Shown here in pieces: positions 51,711-62,255 of a stretch of 64,000 nucleotides of DNA. The notes beneath the pieces are model-generated. The model was not told the origin of the DNA, did not search any database, and was given only the letters and a program-made list of their open reading frames with translations. Where the stretch lies: NCBI GenBank assembly GCA_949825045.1, contig OX463824.1, forward strand, positions 24,908,501 through 24,972,500. Direction: 5' to 3'. How positions within the stretch are numbered: the first letter of the stretch is position 1; each line of letters starts with the position of its first letter. The translations under genes were made by a program, and so were the position numbers. This DNA is from Argyresthia goedartella (taxonomy: Eukaryota > Arthropoda > Insecta > Lepidoptera > Argyresthiidae).

Positions 51711-54700
51711 CTAAATATTCTTAACTAGTTTTAGATCCTTAACATGCCAGGTGCCTAAGTCCTTTCCCGTCATATCCTCTAAAATGTATACCAAGGGTGA
51801 TTTCTTAGCGGAGACGCGACATTTGGTATATTTGGGCGCTAACTTTTTACTAAAGTACTTGTCTTTATCACTCAAGACATAAGCACGTTTTAGGACAATG
51901 TCGCCTACGCTGAATTCTGCCTCTTTCCGCCTAAGATTATAGTGCGCCGTATTTTTTTTATGTGCGTGCCAAAGAGATGCCTGTACCTTATCAAAATATT
52001 TTGACAGGTGACCCAGATTTTCAGCGTAAATGTCGCGTGGCAGAAATAGTAGTTCCTCACCCAGATCGTTATCTGTATAATGAGAACCACAAGTAACCGT
52101 TTCTCGTCCGTACACGAGGAACGATGGAGTGTAGCCAGTTGCTTCATTGACGGAGTTGTTAATGGCATACTGTATTTTGGGAATATTAGTGTCCCAGGTT
52201 CTGTGGTCATTGTCCACGTAGGTGGAAATACATGTAACTATTGTTTTGTTATAGCGCTCGACAGTGTTTACTTGCGGAGTATATCTCGGAGAGAAGAATA
52301 CGTTAGGTATCTTGTATTTCTTAAAGAGGGTATTTGTTACCGAGCTAATAAACTGGGTACCATTGTCAAGGAATATTGTCTGTGGGATTCCGTGGACCAG
52401 AAACACAGAGTCCTCCAGAGCCTTGACGACAGCTTCCGAAGTAGCGCGTCGCATGGGAAAAATAAGGCAATATTTTGAGAAGCAACATGTTACGACCAAA
52501 ATATAACTATTCTGCTTTCGACTGACCGGAAGTGGACCTATGAAATCAATGGATATCATTTGAAACGGCCGTGAGCATTGTTTAGGTCGACCCATCGTAC
52601 CCAGCGTCGGATGGTTTTGTGGTTTGTAAGTGAGACATTTTGAACAAGAACCAACAAAACGTACGACGTCTTGGTGCATGCCCGGCCAGTAGTATCGAAG
52701 AAGTAAGCGTCGATAGGTCTTGAAAATACCCAAGTGAGCAGCAGTAGGGTCAGCATGATTCTCCTCTATGACGCTGTCACGCAATTCTTTCGGCACCACT
52801 TCCTTCCAGGAAAACTCCGAAATCATTTCGCACTTATTTTTGGAGTGGCGATAGAGAGCACCACCTTCGATCAAGTAGTTAGGAAAGAGGTTCGGCTTTT
52901 CTAAACAACCGTTATAAATGTTTTTGTACCATGTGTCAGTAGTAGTCAAATTAGAGTTGACCGTACTGATAGAAGCACATGGGAAAGCACGAGATAGTGC
53001 ATCTGGAATGACATTATCGACCCCACGACGATGTTTAAGTTCGAAATTAAAGGCAGACAACCTCACACACCAGCGTGCTAGTCTTCCGGTAGGGTTGTCC
53101 AGTGACAAGAACCATTTGAGCGCGGAGTGGTCGGTGTAAACGGTAAAGGTTTTTCCGTTTTCCAAGTAACACCGCCAGTGTTCTAGAGCGGTTAAAACTG
53201 CTAGCGTCTCCCTCTCGGTTATACTGTAGTTCTTCTCAGATCCCGACAACGCCCTACTCATGTATGCAATCGGATGTTCTTTACCATCAATCGTTTGTGT
53301 GAGCATGGCACCAATCCCAAAATTGCTCGCATCCGTGTGTACTTCGAACGGTAAATCGTAATTGGGACAAGAGAGAACCGGGGCTGATACAAGACACTCT
53401 TTTAGCTTATTAAAAGCATCATCAGCTTCAGTTGTCCACTGAAACTTGGGTGCGTTCTTCTTACTTGAAGTCAGCTGGTTGAGTGGTCCGGCAATAGTGC
53501 TAAAGTTGGGGACGAAACGGCGGTACCACGTGGCTGTTCCAAGGAAGCTTTTAAGATCTTTTTTTTTTGTGGGTGTTGGGAAATTAAGGATAGCCTCGAC
53601 TTTTTCAGGATCAGTGCGAAGGCCATGCGCATCCACAACATAACCCAAGTACTTCAACTCATTTCTGAAGAACTTGCATTTTTCAAGGTTGATGGATAAG
53701 TTCGCTTGTTTTAATTTATGCAGCACGCCTAGTAGTAAGGACACGTGTTCCTCAAAGCTGCTGCTGATGATAATAATATCATCTAAATATGCGAACGCCT
53801 TTAGATCAAAATTCCCGAACAGAAGATCGACAAGCCTTTGTTGAGTGGCAGGGGCATTGGTGAGACCGAAAGCAGTGGTCTTAAAACGGAGAGTTCCTCT
53901 GCCTGGAACATAGAATGCAGTTTTGTCTTGATCTTCTGGAGCTATTGGAATTTGCCAGAACGCTTTCGACAAATCTACGCTAGATAAGAATTTTGCATCG
54001 CGTAGGTTGTCTAATATTTCAGTTATATAGGGTAGGTTATATGCGTCCTTTTTTGTGACCGAATTCAGTTTACGGCTGTCGAGGCAAAAGCGAGGTTGTC
54101 CATTCTTTTTATAGACAATGAGGACAGGGGACGACCAAGCGCTCTCGCAAGGTTCAACTACATCTAACGCTAGCATTTCGTCGACTTGCTCTACCAAAAT
54201 TCGCTGCTTCTCAGGTGACATTCGATAGTAACGTTGTCTTATAGGTTGAGAGTCACCAGTATCGATATGGTGAGTTATAAGACTAGTTCTACCAAGGCCC
54301 ATACTGTCAGTGGAGATTTCCTGGAATTGACTGACAATTGAATCGGCTGTGGACTTTTGTGAATCAGAGAGATTATCGTAAGACTGTATAAAAGTCTCAT
54401 TTTTGTCGATACTTATTTCTGCCAAAGAAGAGTTGGACAAGGTGATGCTACCTAAGTATTTGGGACAAATATTGAAAATCCGCCAAAAGTCAATGCCTAG
54501 GATAAGTGGGCTGTCCACATTTGGTAACACGTAACCCTTAATAATGTGGAATTGTTCTTCAAAGTGAATGGGAAGATTGATGTAGCCAATACTTTGAAGG
54601 GACTGGCCTCCAGCAGCAGTCACGGAGATACAATCATCGGTAAATACTTTTAGACCATGGTCCGACAATAATTTATGAGAATCATTGCCGAGAATAGTGA

Positions 54701-54912
54701 CAGCAGATCCAGAATCGAGTAGACCAGAAGCAGGGATGTCCCCGATTCTAACGGAAATATAGGGTCTACTGTCCTTTGTTGGTTTACTATCCAGAATTGA
54801 GGCGACTCTGAAACTAGAGAAGAAGTTTCTAAGGGTTTGTAGCCATTTTTCAAAATCTACTCTATCGAAATGACCCTTAGAACCGTCCCAATTCTGGCTA
54901 ATTAGTTTTTTT
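51711..54912 (-). CDS. pol: Element H Pol (protease, RT, RNase H, integrase)
   Basis: The frame overlaps the end of gag in the -1 phase and ends at 51711. An ATG at 54929 exists, but entry by frameshift at 54911-54905 is more likely. Counting from that ATG: protease (GLLDSGSAVTILG, about residue 72), RT (AYNLPYITEILDNLRDAKFL, AYLDDIIII near 381), RNase H (TDASNFGIGAMLTQT near 530) and an integrase zinc finger (HLGIFKTYRRLLLRYYWPGM, CSKCL). The integrase core residues are in SIDFIGPLP, LDNGTQFI and TVERYNKT. The length, about 1,070 residues, and the order are usual for Metaviridae. No stop or frameshift interrupts it. Confidence 0.92.
54827..54911 (-). promoter_or_regulatory. -1 ribosomal frameshift signal at the gag/pol junction of element H
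   Basis: The gag frame ends CAA AAA AAC TAA. The heptamer A_AAA_AAC (54911-54905) directly precedes the stop, and a -1 slip continues as CTA ATT AGC in pol. Downstream, TTCTAAGGGT (54882-54873) is perfectly complementary to ACCCTTAGAA (54836-54827), a possible 10-bp stem with a 36-nt loop. Confidence 0.72.
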
Positions 54913-56176
54913 GAACGGTAGGAGTACATTTAGGGCATTCAGGTTTCTTTACACCTTTATTACCGCACCCAAAACAGACGATGACGTCACGACTAACCTT
55001 ACACTGACGAAGATCGTGAGTGTTAGAGCGGCATCTTAGACAAAAGTTATTTGACTTTACAGTTGTTGCAGGAGCGATCGCAGAGACATGGTTGTCAGAT
55101 TTCGTCTTACATGGCTTGTAAGCAAATTCGGGTGCTAGTGTGTGTGTGGTAATCGTTGGTGGCTCGCGAAAGTGTGACATACGGGTTTGTATATTTTCGT
55201 AATTTTTGCACAACGTTCTCAATACCCCAATATCCACAATCTGAGTTGCCGAGGCCAACGTACTCGCATAACATGGCCGGATATTGTGCAATAGTATCTC
55301 TAATTTGTCCTCTTCGGATAATTGTTTCGATAAGCGCGAAAACATTCCTGCCATTATGGAAAGATAAATGGTTATCGTTTCTGATTCGCCCTGAGTGCGA
55401 GCCCTAATTTCAGAAAGTAGACGATAATCATAGTCAGTTTGGCTGAAATCCTCTAACAACAGAGATTTGAGATCCGACCAGTTGTTAACGCTATCTCTTA
55501 TACTTCGGAACCAGTGCAATGCTTGATCGGTGAAAATTTCCGTTGCATAGGACAGAAGTTTGGAGTCCGAAATATTTCTGGCCTGACACAGTTCCGAAAC
55601 CCTTTCGATAAAAGCCCGAACACATGATTTCCCGTCGTACTTCAATTTACTAAGTTCGGAAGTATTGCTACGCTCGCAAGTTACAGAAATCGCGCTCGCG
55701 CCACTAACAGATGGCGTTGATTCCCTACACGCAGTATTAGACGAGGAAGATATTGAAAGGGGATCCTTTGCTTGTGATAAGAGAGCTAGGATCTTCGAAT
55801 AATATTTTCGGTAAATCTCCGACAGTTGATCATGGCCCGTTTCGAACTTTTCATCCGTAGGTACCCGACTTAATCTGTGATAGACATGGTGCATCAGATT
55901 TTGTGTCCTAAGAAGAGAGGATCTATCTGGTGCAGGTCCGTCAAGAGTAGATTGCACTTTGTCCAAGATTTTGACGACTGCAAGTAAGTCGTCCTTAGGT
56001 TCAAGGTGAGATAACAGAACGTCCTCTGACGGGTATTCTGTCACAAGTTTAGTTATTTGTTTACGTAAAATTTCTACGGTAGTGCCTGGGTTTTCACCTC
56101 TGATGGCAACTTCGTACTCCAGTTCTGCTTTGTTTAGAGAGAGAAACTTAATTTGAAAAGACATGATGCAGCTCAA
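54902..56176 (-). CDS. gag: Element H Gag
   Basis: The product is 424 residues from the ATG at 56176; a second ATG four codons on is equally possible. The N-terminus (SLNKAELEYEVAIRGENPGT) is the kind seen in many insect gypsy Gags. A Ser-rich linker (DPLSISSSSNTACRES) precedes the capsid region (LKYDGKSCVRAFIERVSELC, ALHWFRSIRDSVNNW). At the C-terminus one CCHC knuckle is complete (CLRCRSNTHDLRQC). The second reads CFGCGNKGVKKPEC, lacking the His. The stop at 54904-54902 follows the slippery heptamer. Confidence 0.88.
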   Translation of the reverse strand: MSCIMSFQIKFLSLNKAELEYEVAIRGENPGTTVEILRKQITKLVTEYPSEDVLLSHLEPKDDLLAVVKILDKVQSTLDGPAPDRSSLLRTQNLMHHVYHRLSRVPTDEKFETGHDQLSEIYRKYYSKILALLSQAKDPLSISSSSNTACRESTPSVSGASAISVTCERSNTSELSKLKYDGKSCVRAFIERVSELCQARNISDSKLLSYATEIFTDQALHWFRSIRDSVNNWSDLKSLLLEDFSQTDYDYRLLSEIRARTQGESETITIYLSIMAGMFSRLSKQLSEEDKLEILLHNIRPCYASTLASATQIVDIGVLRTLCKNYENIQTRMSHFREPPTITTHTLAPEFAYKPCKTKSDNHVSAIAPATTVKSNNFCLRCRSNTHDLRQCKVSRDVIVCFGCGNKGVKKPECPKCTPTVQKN

Positions 56177-56661
56177 ATAATAAATACCAAAGAGATGAGT
56201 AGTGAAAGTGTACTGATTCCTTTAGTCGCCTCTTACGACATGCACAGGAGGAAATGCAACTGCCGTATTCTTTTTTGATTTCCCGGGACAGCACAGGAAG
56301 AGAAATCAAGGAATTGAAAATGACGCTACTAATTAGTCTCCGTTCTGTTACAAAATGATTTATGTACGTTAGGTTTTGACGGTATGAATGAAGTGAATGA
56401 CGATGTAGAAAAAAATATATATGTTAAAACTGCAAATAAAAATATTGCAACTAGTGGGTAGGTGGTTAATTTTTTTATAAGAGAACGAGAAATTAAAACC
56501 AACGTAGGAATTTGAAAAAAACACTACAATTTAAAAGTTTGAATAATAACCACGTACACAGAAGTTGCTAAGCAAAACCAAAATTACAACACAGGTAAAC
56601 GTTTACAAAAACACGCACCACAAACAACTAACTACTTACAGCGTAAGCAAGGCCAGACTAA
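56177..56661 (-). other. Element H leader
   Basis: Untranslated region between the primer-binding site and gag. A segment near 56220-56260 (TTAGTCGCCTCTTACGACATG on the plus strand) resembles a motif repeated in lepidopteran elements. No ORF is seen. Confidence 0.6.
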
Positions 56662-56678
56662 CCACGTTATGGGCGCCA
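56662..56678 (-). promoter_or_regulatory. Primer-binding site of element H
   Basis: TGGCGCCCATAACGTGG on the minus strand, one base inside the 5' LTR. It resembles the tRNA-Lys-type site TGGCGCCC-AACGTGG with one extra T. Confidence 0.65.
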
Positions 56679-56679
56679 C

Positions 56680-58026
56680 TGTGACGTCCCTACTTGGAGA
56701 GGAATAAAAAGATTCCAAATAGGTAGCCAACAAGAAATTTTATTTAACGTGGGTTCTCCAAATGTAGTCTGACCCTGGTTACGCAGCAACGAATCTTCCC
56801 TGCGGGTTTTGCCGTAGTCGGAGTGCCGCTGACGTCGGAGAAGTAACGGTCCGAATGCAGCCGGAGCAGGGAAGCAGGTTAGCCCGAAGCGGTGTCAGGA
56901 ACCGGGAAACCGTAGGGTAGCGAAGAAAAGCGGTGATCCCGAAGAGGTGCCAGGAACCCCGAACTGGAATTCGAAACCGTTCCTCCTTTAACATCTGTTA
57001 CTGCACTCCGTCCGAATGCTCCACCCGCCAAGAAAAGAATAGTGTTGTCGTGGTGGTAACAATCAGAACGGAGTTACATATACAAAGGAAAATACAGTGC
57101 TAGGAATAAAAACAAGCAAGCATTCATATTGTTATCGGCAGACCCCACTTGGGACATTTTACAAATAATCGGACATTCTACAAAATGTCCAAATGTGCAA
57201 TCTGCCGGTAACATTAATTATTTCTATATATGAAAAAAGGATATTTATTTGTTTATCGGCAGACCTCACTTGGGACATTATGCAAACAATCCGGACATTT
57301 TATGAAATGCCCAAATATGAAATCTGCCGGTAACAATCAACAATTTCCACACAAAAAGGTAGCTAGTATAATTTAGTAAGCTGAACATATTTTCCAGACA
57401 TTCTATAAGAAGCCAAGACACACTAACGCGTGTCTAAAAGCGGGTAGCAATTTGCGTTACAATGCGATGTGAATATCGCGAAATAATAATTAGCGAGTCT
57501 AAAAGGAATAAAACGCAACAAGCAATAAATGAAATGAGATGATTCTGGACACAAATGAGTAAGCCCGAAAGTACCTAACGGTAAGATGATTTTAAAACAG
57601 TATCTTTCACCACTCACCTCAATCGGGGTTAATATGAAGCACAGACAAAACTAAAACGTAACTACTAGTAGTACGTTATGATTAAACGTAAGTAATTACT
57701 GTTTAGAGTCGTTCGTCGGCGTACGGTAAAAAGGGACCGTTACAGAGCGCCAGTAGGACGGACGTGCGTATAGTGCTGAGTGAGTTTTCGGAATCCACGC
57801 CGGCGCCGCAAAGTCAAGTTGCGGTCACGGCTAGTTAGTTTAAAACGGGCCAATCATAGCAGAGCGAGTGAGTTGTCAACAGTGGAATGTTGCTAGTACA
57901 GCGCGTGAAAATTAATACTGTGATTACTAGCCTCATTTGGTAGTTTTATTAAGAGAATTACTACTTAAATTTAAAATAAGACCAGTTAATGATAGAGTGA
58001 AGACAACGGTAACTTACAACGTTACA
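56680..58026 (-). repeat. 5' LTR of element H
   Basis: This is the promoter-side LTR for the minus-strand genes, identical by eye to 50308-51654. The paired hairpin modules are at 57132-57212 and 57253-57334. Confidence 0.93.
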
Positions 58027-59188
58027 CAATAAGGGGCGGATAGCGCGGCTGGCGGGGCTGCTGTGGCGCAGCGCCTCCCGATGGGGCGGCGGTGGTGGTG
58101 GCGATCGCGGCTGCGATTTGAGCGGCGGCAGTGGCTGGCGGCGTTGGGTGGGCGGGCGGCATTGGGCGGGCGGGCCCTATCGCGGGTGCGGCGGCGTGCG
58201 GGTTCGCAGGCACAGCGGCGGGGCGCGTAGGGCGGGCGGGCACAGTCGCGGCGGTGGGTGGGTTCGCGGGCGCGGCGGCGGGGCGCGTAGGGCGGGCGGG
58301 CACTATCGCGGGCGCAGCGGCGGAGCGCGTGGAGCGGGCGGGCACTCGCGACGTGGTCGCCGACGGGGCGGGCGGACGCGCGGTTGGCGACACCGGATGC
58401 CTCACTGGTCGGGGGGGGGTCGCGGTGCTGGGGCGCGGTGCCCCAGACACGGGAATTGCGGTCGCGGCCGCCGCGGCAAACGACACTGTGGGAGAGCACT
58501 TAGTAGGTAAAATACTCGTACCTTTATTTTCCAGTGTTGAAGCGCTCTCACTGTCTCTTTCACTCGCGGCGGTCGGTTCGTGGGCGGGGGCGGACCCGGA
58601 TGCCTGGGGCTCGCCCGGCAGGGGCGAAAGCCTTGGCATGTCCAGGCCAGTCTTCCTAGGTGTAGGCGGGCGGGGCGGGGGGGATGGCGAGTCGGCGAGC
58701 AAGGCCCGCTTTCCGCTACCCCGTAGTACCTCGTCGGATGGGCTTTCGCTGCGCGCCCGCCTCGTCCCGCGGGGCGGTGGCGGCAGTATGAGGGGCTGTT
58801 CACGCGCCTGCTCCAGCAGTCTCGCGTCCAGAATTTGCTCGCCGATGTCAGCCGCAGGCGTACCCTCCAGGGCAGCGCGGCTATCGGCGATGTAGGCCTC
58901 CATGGCGCGTAGTAGTCCCGGCGAAAACAGTTTGGCTTGAGCGGCCCGGATTAGATATAATCCGTCCAACTCAAGCTCCGCTCTCGGCGAAACCGGACGA
59001 CGTACCAAAGGGGACCCATATTCCGTCGACGTTGAGACGGGGAGCAGGCGGTCGAGGGATGTTGAAGAGGTGAGGCGACTACGGCGCGGGGTGGCCCCCA
59101 GCGGCGGGCTGCTCGTATCAACAACATGACATTCACTAACACTAGCACTATCACTGTAGCCCTTAGAAGGGCTTTTGAACTTGTCCAT
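58027..59188 (-). pseudogene. F3 ORF1, 5' part: N-terminal half of Jockey Gag
   Basis: It starts at the ATG at 59188 (MDKFKSPSKGYSDSASVSEC). It contains the conserved helical block PRAELELDGLYLIRAAQAKL, a Ser/Pro-rich stretch (ADSPSPPPRPPTPRKTG), and the Ala/Pro repeat region with several PARPTR-type units. It is open without break up to the H insertion at 58030. Confidence 0.85.
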
Positions 59189-59210
59189 AGCAGCGGGCTA
59201 TGGACAAGTT
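59178..59210 (-). promoter_or_regulatory. Start-codon hairpin of F3 ORF1
   Basis: The arms AACTTGTCCATAG (59210-59198) and CTATGGACAAGTT (59190-59178) pair perfectly over 13 bp. The GAC AAG codons replace the GAC GAG of F1 and F2, and the opposite arm changes with them. Confidence 0.82.
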
Positions 59211-59606
59211 GGCTGCCCGAAGGGGGTACCGACCAGGTACGACCTTAGGCGAAGCCGGCGTCCGTTCCTAGAAGGTATTCCCCTCCGTGCAAACACTCGC
59301 GACGGTAATATCGCGACGCGCACGGGCGCGTGTTGCGCACGTCCGCTTGCGACGAAGCGGCGGGCGAACTGCGGAGGAACGGCGAGAGATGCAGGTCCGT
59401 GTACGCGACGATCGACGACCTCCATGATGTTTACTTCTTCTTGATAATCTTCTCACGCACCCTTTCTGGGGCGTGGGGAGTCGGGGTCAGGTCGACGGAC
59501 CTCTTCCCGAAGAATCGCCTCTGTCCACTCCTGTGGACAGGTCATCGGATGGCCCCTGCGGGCGGTGATCTTGATGTGGCGCTGGTGTGCAGTGGGTGAT
59601 CGCCGG

Positions 59607-62255
59607 CTAGGCAACCAGGTCGCGTGGCAGGCGGCGGCGGTCGGGCGGGCGCGCGTGGTGCGGCGCCAGTTCGGCGATGTGCGGAAGATGTGAAGCATCC
59701 GCACGCGCGAACATGTCCTTCGCCAGCCTCTGGACAAACTGGTCCACGGTTTCCCATCTTAGGTCCCTCTGGATTGTCGCGTTCCTCACGTAGCGGGGGG
59801 CGCCGACGATGGTACGCAGAGAGAGGTTCTCTTGGGCTCGGAGTCTCCGTTTGTTCGTCTCCGAGCACAGGGCGTACCAAGCCGGAGCCGCGTAGGTGAG
59901 GCGGGATCTCACGTAGGTCTTGTAGATCCCGAGCTTCGCCCTCAGAGGGAGGCTGGAGTCGAAAAGTGGACGCAGCTTGGCGCGTGCCACCTTGACCTGG
60001 CTGACGACGTTGTCAACGTGTTGCTTCATGGTGAGCCGGCGATCAATGGTCACTCCCAGGTACTTCACCTGCGGAGACCACTCGATTTGCTGTCCTTGGA
60101 GCTGGAGCGATGGTGGAAGGAGACTCTGGCCTGTGATGAGCGCCTGCGTTTTCCCAACATTGACGGACAGTCGCCACTTGGCGAGCCAGTCGGGCAAGAT
60201 GTCCAGGGTGCGCTGCAGTTTGATGGCAGCGTGCGGAGCCTGGAACGACGACGCGTAGTAGGCTGCGTCGTCTGCGAAGAGTGCCAGCTGGGCACCCGGC
60301 CCGACGGGGATGTCGTCCGTGTATCGGGCGTAGCAGGCGGGAGACAGGCAGGAGCCCTGGGGGACGCCGGCTGCGACGGGATGTTCCTCGGAGACGGCGT
60401 CTTCCACCATCACTCGGAAGCGGCGATTCCTCAGGAAAGAGGCGATTGTCTTGACCGTTCTTCTTGGGGCAGGGGACGTCGACAGCTTGTACAGCAACCC
60501 CTCGTGCCATACTCTGTCGAACGCCTTCTCCATATCCAGAAGTACTGCGACAGTGTATTCTTTTTTGTTCAAACAAACCGTCATGTCATTCAGTACTCTG
60601 GTGAGCTGAAGCGTCGTAGAATGCTCGGGCCTGAAGCCGAACTGTTCCGGGCGCGGCTGGATGTGGGGCAGTAACTTCGCTAACAGGAGCTTCTCAAACA
60701 CCTTTGAGATGGTGCTCAGTAGGGTGATCGGCCGATAGCTCTCAGGCAGCTTGGTGTCCTTGCCCGGCTTGGGCAACATGATAACCAAGCCCTCCTTCCA
60801 TTGGGTTGGAAAGTGACCCGTGCGCAAGATACCGTTAAACAGGCGCGCAACGGCCGCCACAGTGCGTGGCGGCAAATGTAACAGCGCCGTGTTGGGTATT
60901 CGGTCTGCGCCCGGGGCTTTCCTGGGCTTGGTACGTCGGAATGCACGCACAATCTGGCCAGGCGTGACGACGATGGGGTCCTCTTCGGGAGCTATTGGCG
61001 TGTCGAAGTACTCTCGCAGGTGTCTCTCGACTGTTGCGACGTGCTCCACATCATCCGTTGGGTTCGGCTTGAATTGCTTCTCGAGGCATTCGGCGAAGAT
61101 CTCCGCACGGTCTTGGGCTCGGAATCTTGGTAGGCCGTCGCTGCCCAGGATTGGTCGAACAGGAGCAGGAGTGGTCGACAAAGCCCGGCACAGGCGATGC
61201 ACGGAGGGGACGTGGTCGCCTATGGACTCGACGTGGCGTTCCCAAGATTCTTCAGCGTGGCAATCAAGTTGGCGCTTCAGCTCTGCCGTCATGGCGTTGA
61301 GCCTGGTCTTCATCGTGGGGCAGCGGGTTTGCTGCCACTGCTTCCGGAGAGCGCGCTTATCGCAGATGAGTGCGCGTAGCTCAGCAGGAAGAGGATTGGG
61401 CTTCCCCCCGCGAGCTACGGTGTGCGATGATAGGTCGAGCGCGTCTCGGATCTGAGTAGTTAGCAGCGATGCCAGGCGGTCAACGTCTTCCGGCTGGTTG
61501 ACGGGGCAACTGGTGGAGGGTTGGTCTAGGGCGGCGGTGAAGGCGCCCCACTGGTAGCGGCGACGTGATGCTGGCGGAGATACCCGGGTGGGCAGGTCCG
61601 CCAGGACGAGAAGAACAGGCCTGTGGTCCGAAGGGAGGTCAGGGAGAACCTCCTGGCTCGGCGGTGTCCGGAGACCTCTGACGACCACGACGTCGATGAT
61701 GTCCCATCCGGCCCGCGTGTCGAAGTGGGTGGGCTCGTCGGGACCGATGACGTCGTAGTTGTGGCTCACGGAGTCGGCATGGATGGCGCGTCCAGCTGGG
61801 CACACCCTGGTAGAGTTCCAGGCGGTGTGCTTGGCGTTGAGGTCGCCGGCGACAAGTGTCGGGTGCGGCGACTGTAGCAGCCCCCGTAGCTCGGCGGTGC
61901 GGATTGGTGTACTGGGGGGCTTGTAGGCGGCGTAGAGTCGCAGCACCTCGCCGGCGACCTGGAGGTCGACGCCCAAAGCATACAGGGATGAATACTCCTG
62001 GGCATCGACGAGCTGGTGGACGATCTTCCTGCCGACGATGACTGCCAAGCCTCGAAAGGTTCGGCCGCTGGAGGTCTTCTCGTCCTTGCGGTAGACGATG
62101 TAGCCGGGCAGCGACAGCTTGTCGCTTCCGGCTAGGTGTGTCTCGCTGATGAGCATCACGTCGACGCGGTAGTCCCTCAGGAACACGTGGAGCAGCCGCT
62201 TCTTCCCTGTCAGCGACTGCGCGTTCCAGTGGACGACCCTGAGCGGCTCATGCAT
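59607..62255 (-). CDS. F4 ORF2: intact Jockey-type endonuclease/reverse transcriptase
   Basis: The product is 882 residues. Residues 1-220 form the AP endonuclease (LRVVHWNAQSL, LISETHLAGSDKLSLPGYIV, YAAYKPPSTPIRTAEL, VAGDLNAKHTAW, DVVVVRGLRTPPS, SDHRPVLLVLADL). Residues about 440-760 form the RT (PRKAPGADRIPN, ESYRPITLLSTISKVFEKLL, QFGFRPEHSTTLQL, LLDMEKAFDRVWHEGLL, GVPQGSCLSP, ALFADDAAYY, KYLGVTIDRRLTM). The FADD box is typical of Jockey. The C-terminal region ends RRRLPRDLVA. No RNase H is present. The ATG at 62255 overlaps the ORF1 stop in ATGCATGA, so translation by termination-reinitiation is likely. No damage is seen. Confidence 0.93.
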   Translation of the reverse strand: MHEPLRVVHWNAQSLTGKKRLLHVFLRDYRVDVMLISETHLAGSDKLSLPGYIVYRKDEKTSSGRTFRGLAVIVGRKIVHQLVDAQEYSSLYALGVDLQVAGEVLRLYAAYKPPSTPIRTAELRGLLQSPHPTLVAGDLNAKHTAWNSTRVCPAGRAIHADSVSHNYDVIGPDEPTHFDTRAGWDIIDVVVVRGLRTPPSQEVLPDLPSDHRPVLLVLADLPTRVSPPASRRRYQWGAFTAALDQPSTSCPVNQPEDVDRLASLLTTQIRDALDLSSHTVARGGKPNPLPAELRALICDKRALRKQWQQTRCPTMKTRLNAMTAELKRQLDCHAEESWERHVESIGDHVPSVHRLCRALSTTPAPVRPILGSDGLPRFRAQDRAEIFAECLEKQFKPNPTDDVEHVATVERHLREYFDTPIAPEEDPIVVTPGQIVRAFRRTKPRKAPGADRIPNTALLHLPPRTVAAVARLFNGILRTGHFPTQWKEGLVIMLPKPGKDTKLPESYRPITLLSTISKVFEKLLLAKLLPHIQPRPEQFGFRPEHSTTLQLTRVLNDMTVCLNKKEYTVAVLLDMEKAFDRVWHEGLLYKLSTSPAPRRTVKTIASFLRNRRFRVMVEDAVSEEHPVAAGVPQGSCLSPACYARYTDDIPVGPGAQLALFADDAAYYASSFQAPHAAIKLQRTLDILPDWLAKWRLSVNVGKTQALITGQSLLPPSLQLQGQQIEWSPQVKYLGVTIDRRLTMKQHVDNVVSQVKVARAKLRPLFDSSLPLRAKLGIYKTYVRSRLTYAAPAWYALCSETNKRRLRAQENLSLRTIVGAPRYVRNATIQRDLRWETVDQFVQRLAKDMFARADASHLPHIAELAPHHARPPDRRRLPRDLVA

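Larger units (their letters stand above)
50308..58026 (-). mobile_element. Element H: Ty3/gypsy LTR retrotransposon with long LTRs
   Basis: Two 1,347-bp LTRs (50308-51654, 56680-58026), which I read as identical, begin TGTGACG and end GTTACA. The TSD is CAAT (50304-50307, 58027-58030). On the minus strand come a tRNA-Lys-like primer-binding site, gag, pol by -1 frameshift, and a polypurine tract. There is no env. Both genes are open, so the element looks recently inserted and possibly functional. LTRs this long are uncommon in insect gypsy elements; Osvaldo-like lineages have them, but I cannot confirm the lineage. Confidence 0.93.
46450..59419 (-). mobile_element. F3: Jockey-type retrotransposon copy, split by gypsy element H
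   Basis: F3 consists of 46450-50307 and 58027-59419. Its 3' end carries a (GAA)n-like tail (TTCTTCTTCTTC on the plus strand, 46457-46469) that directly touches the 5' end of F2. H is inserted in ORF1 with TSD CAAT. Next to the H junction, at 50290-50300, is a small filler containing a second copy of AAGGGGCG that is absent from F4. Confidence 0.87.
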
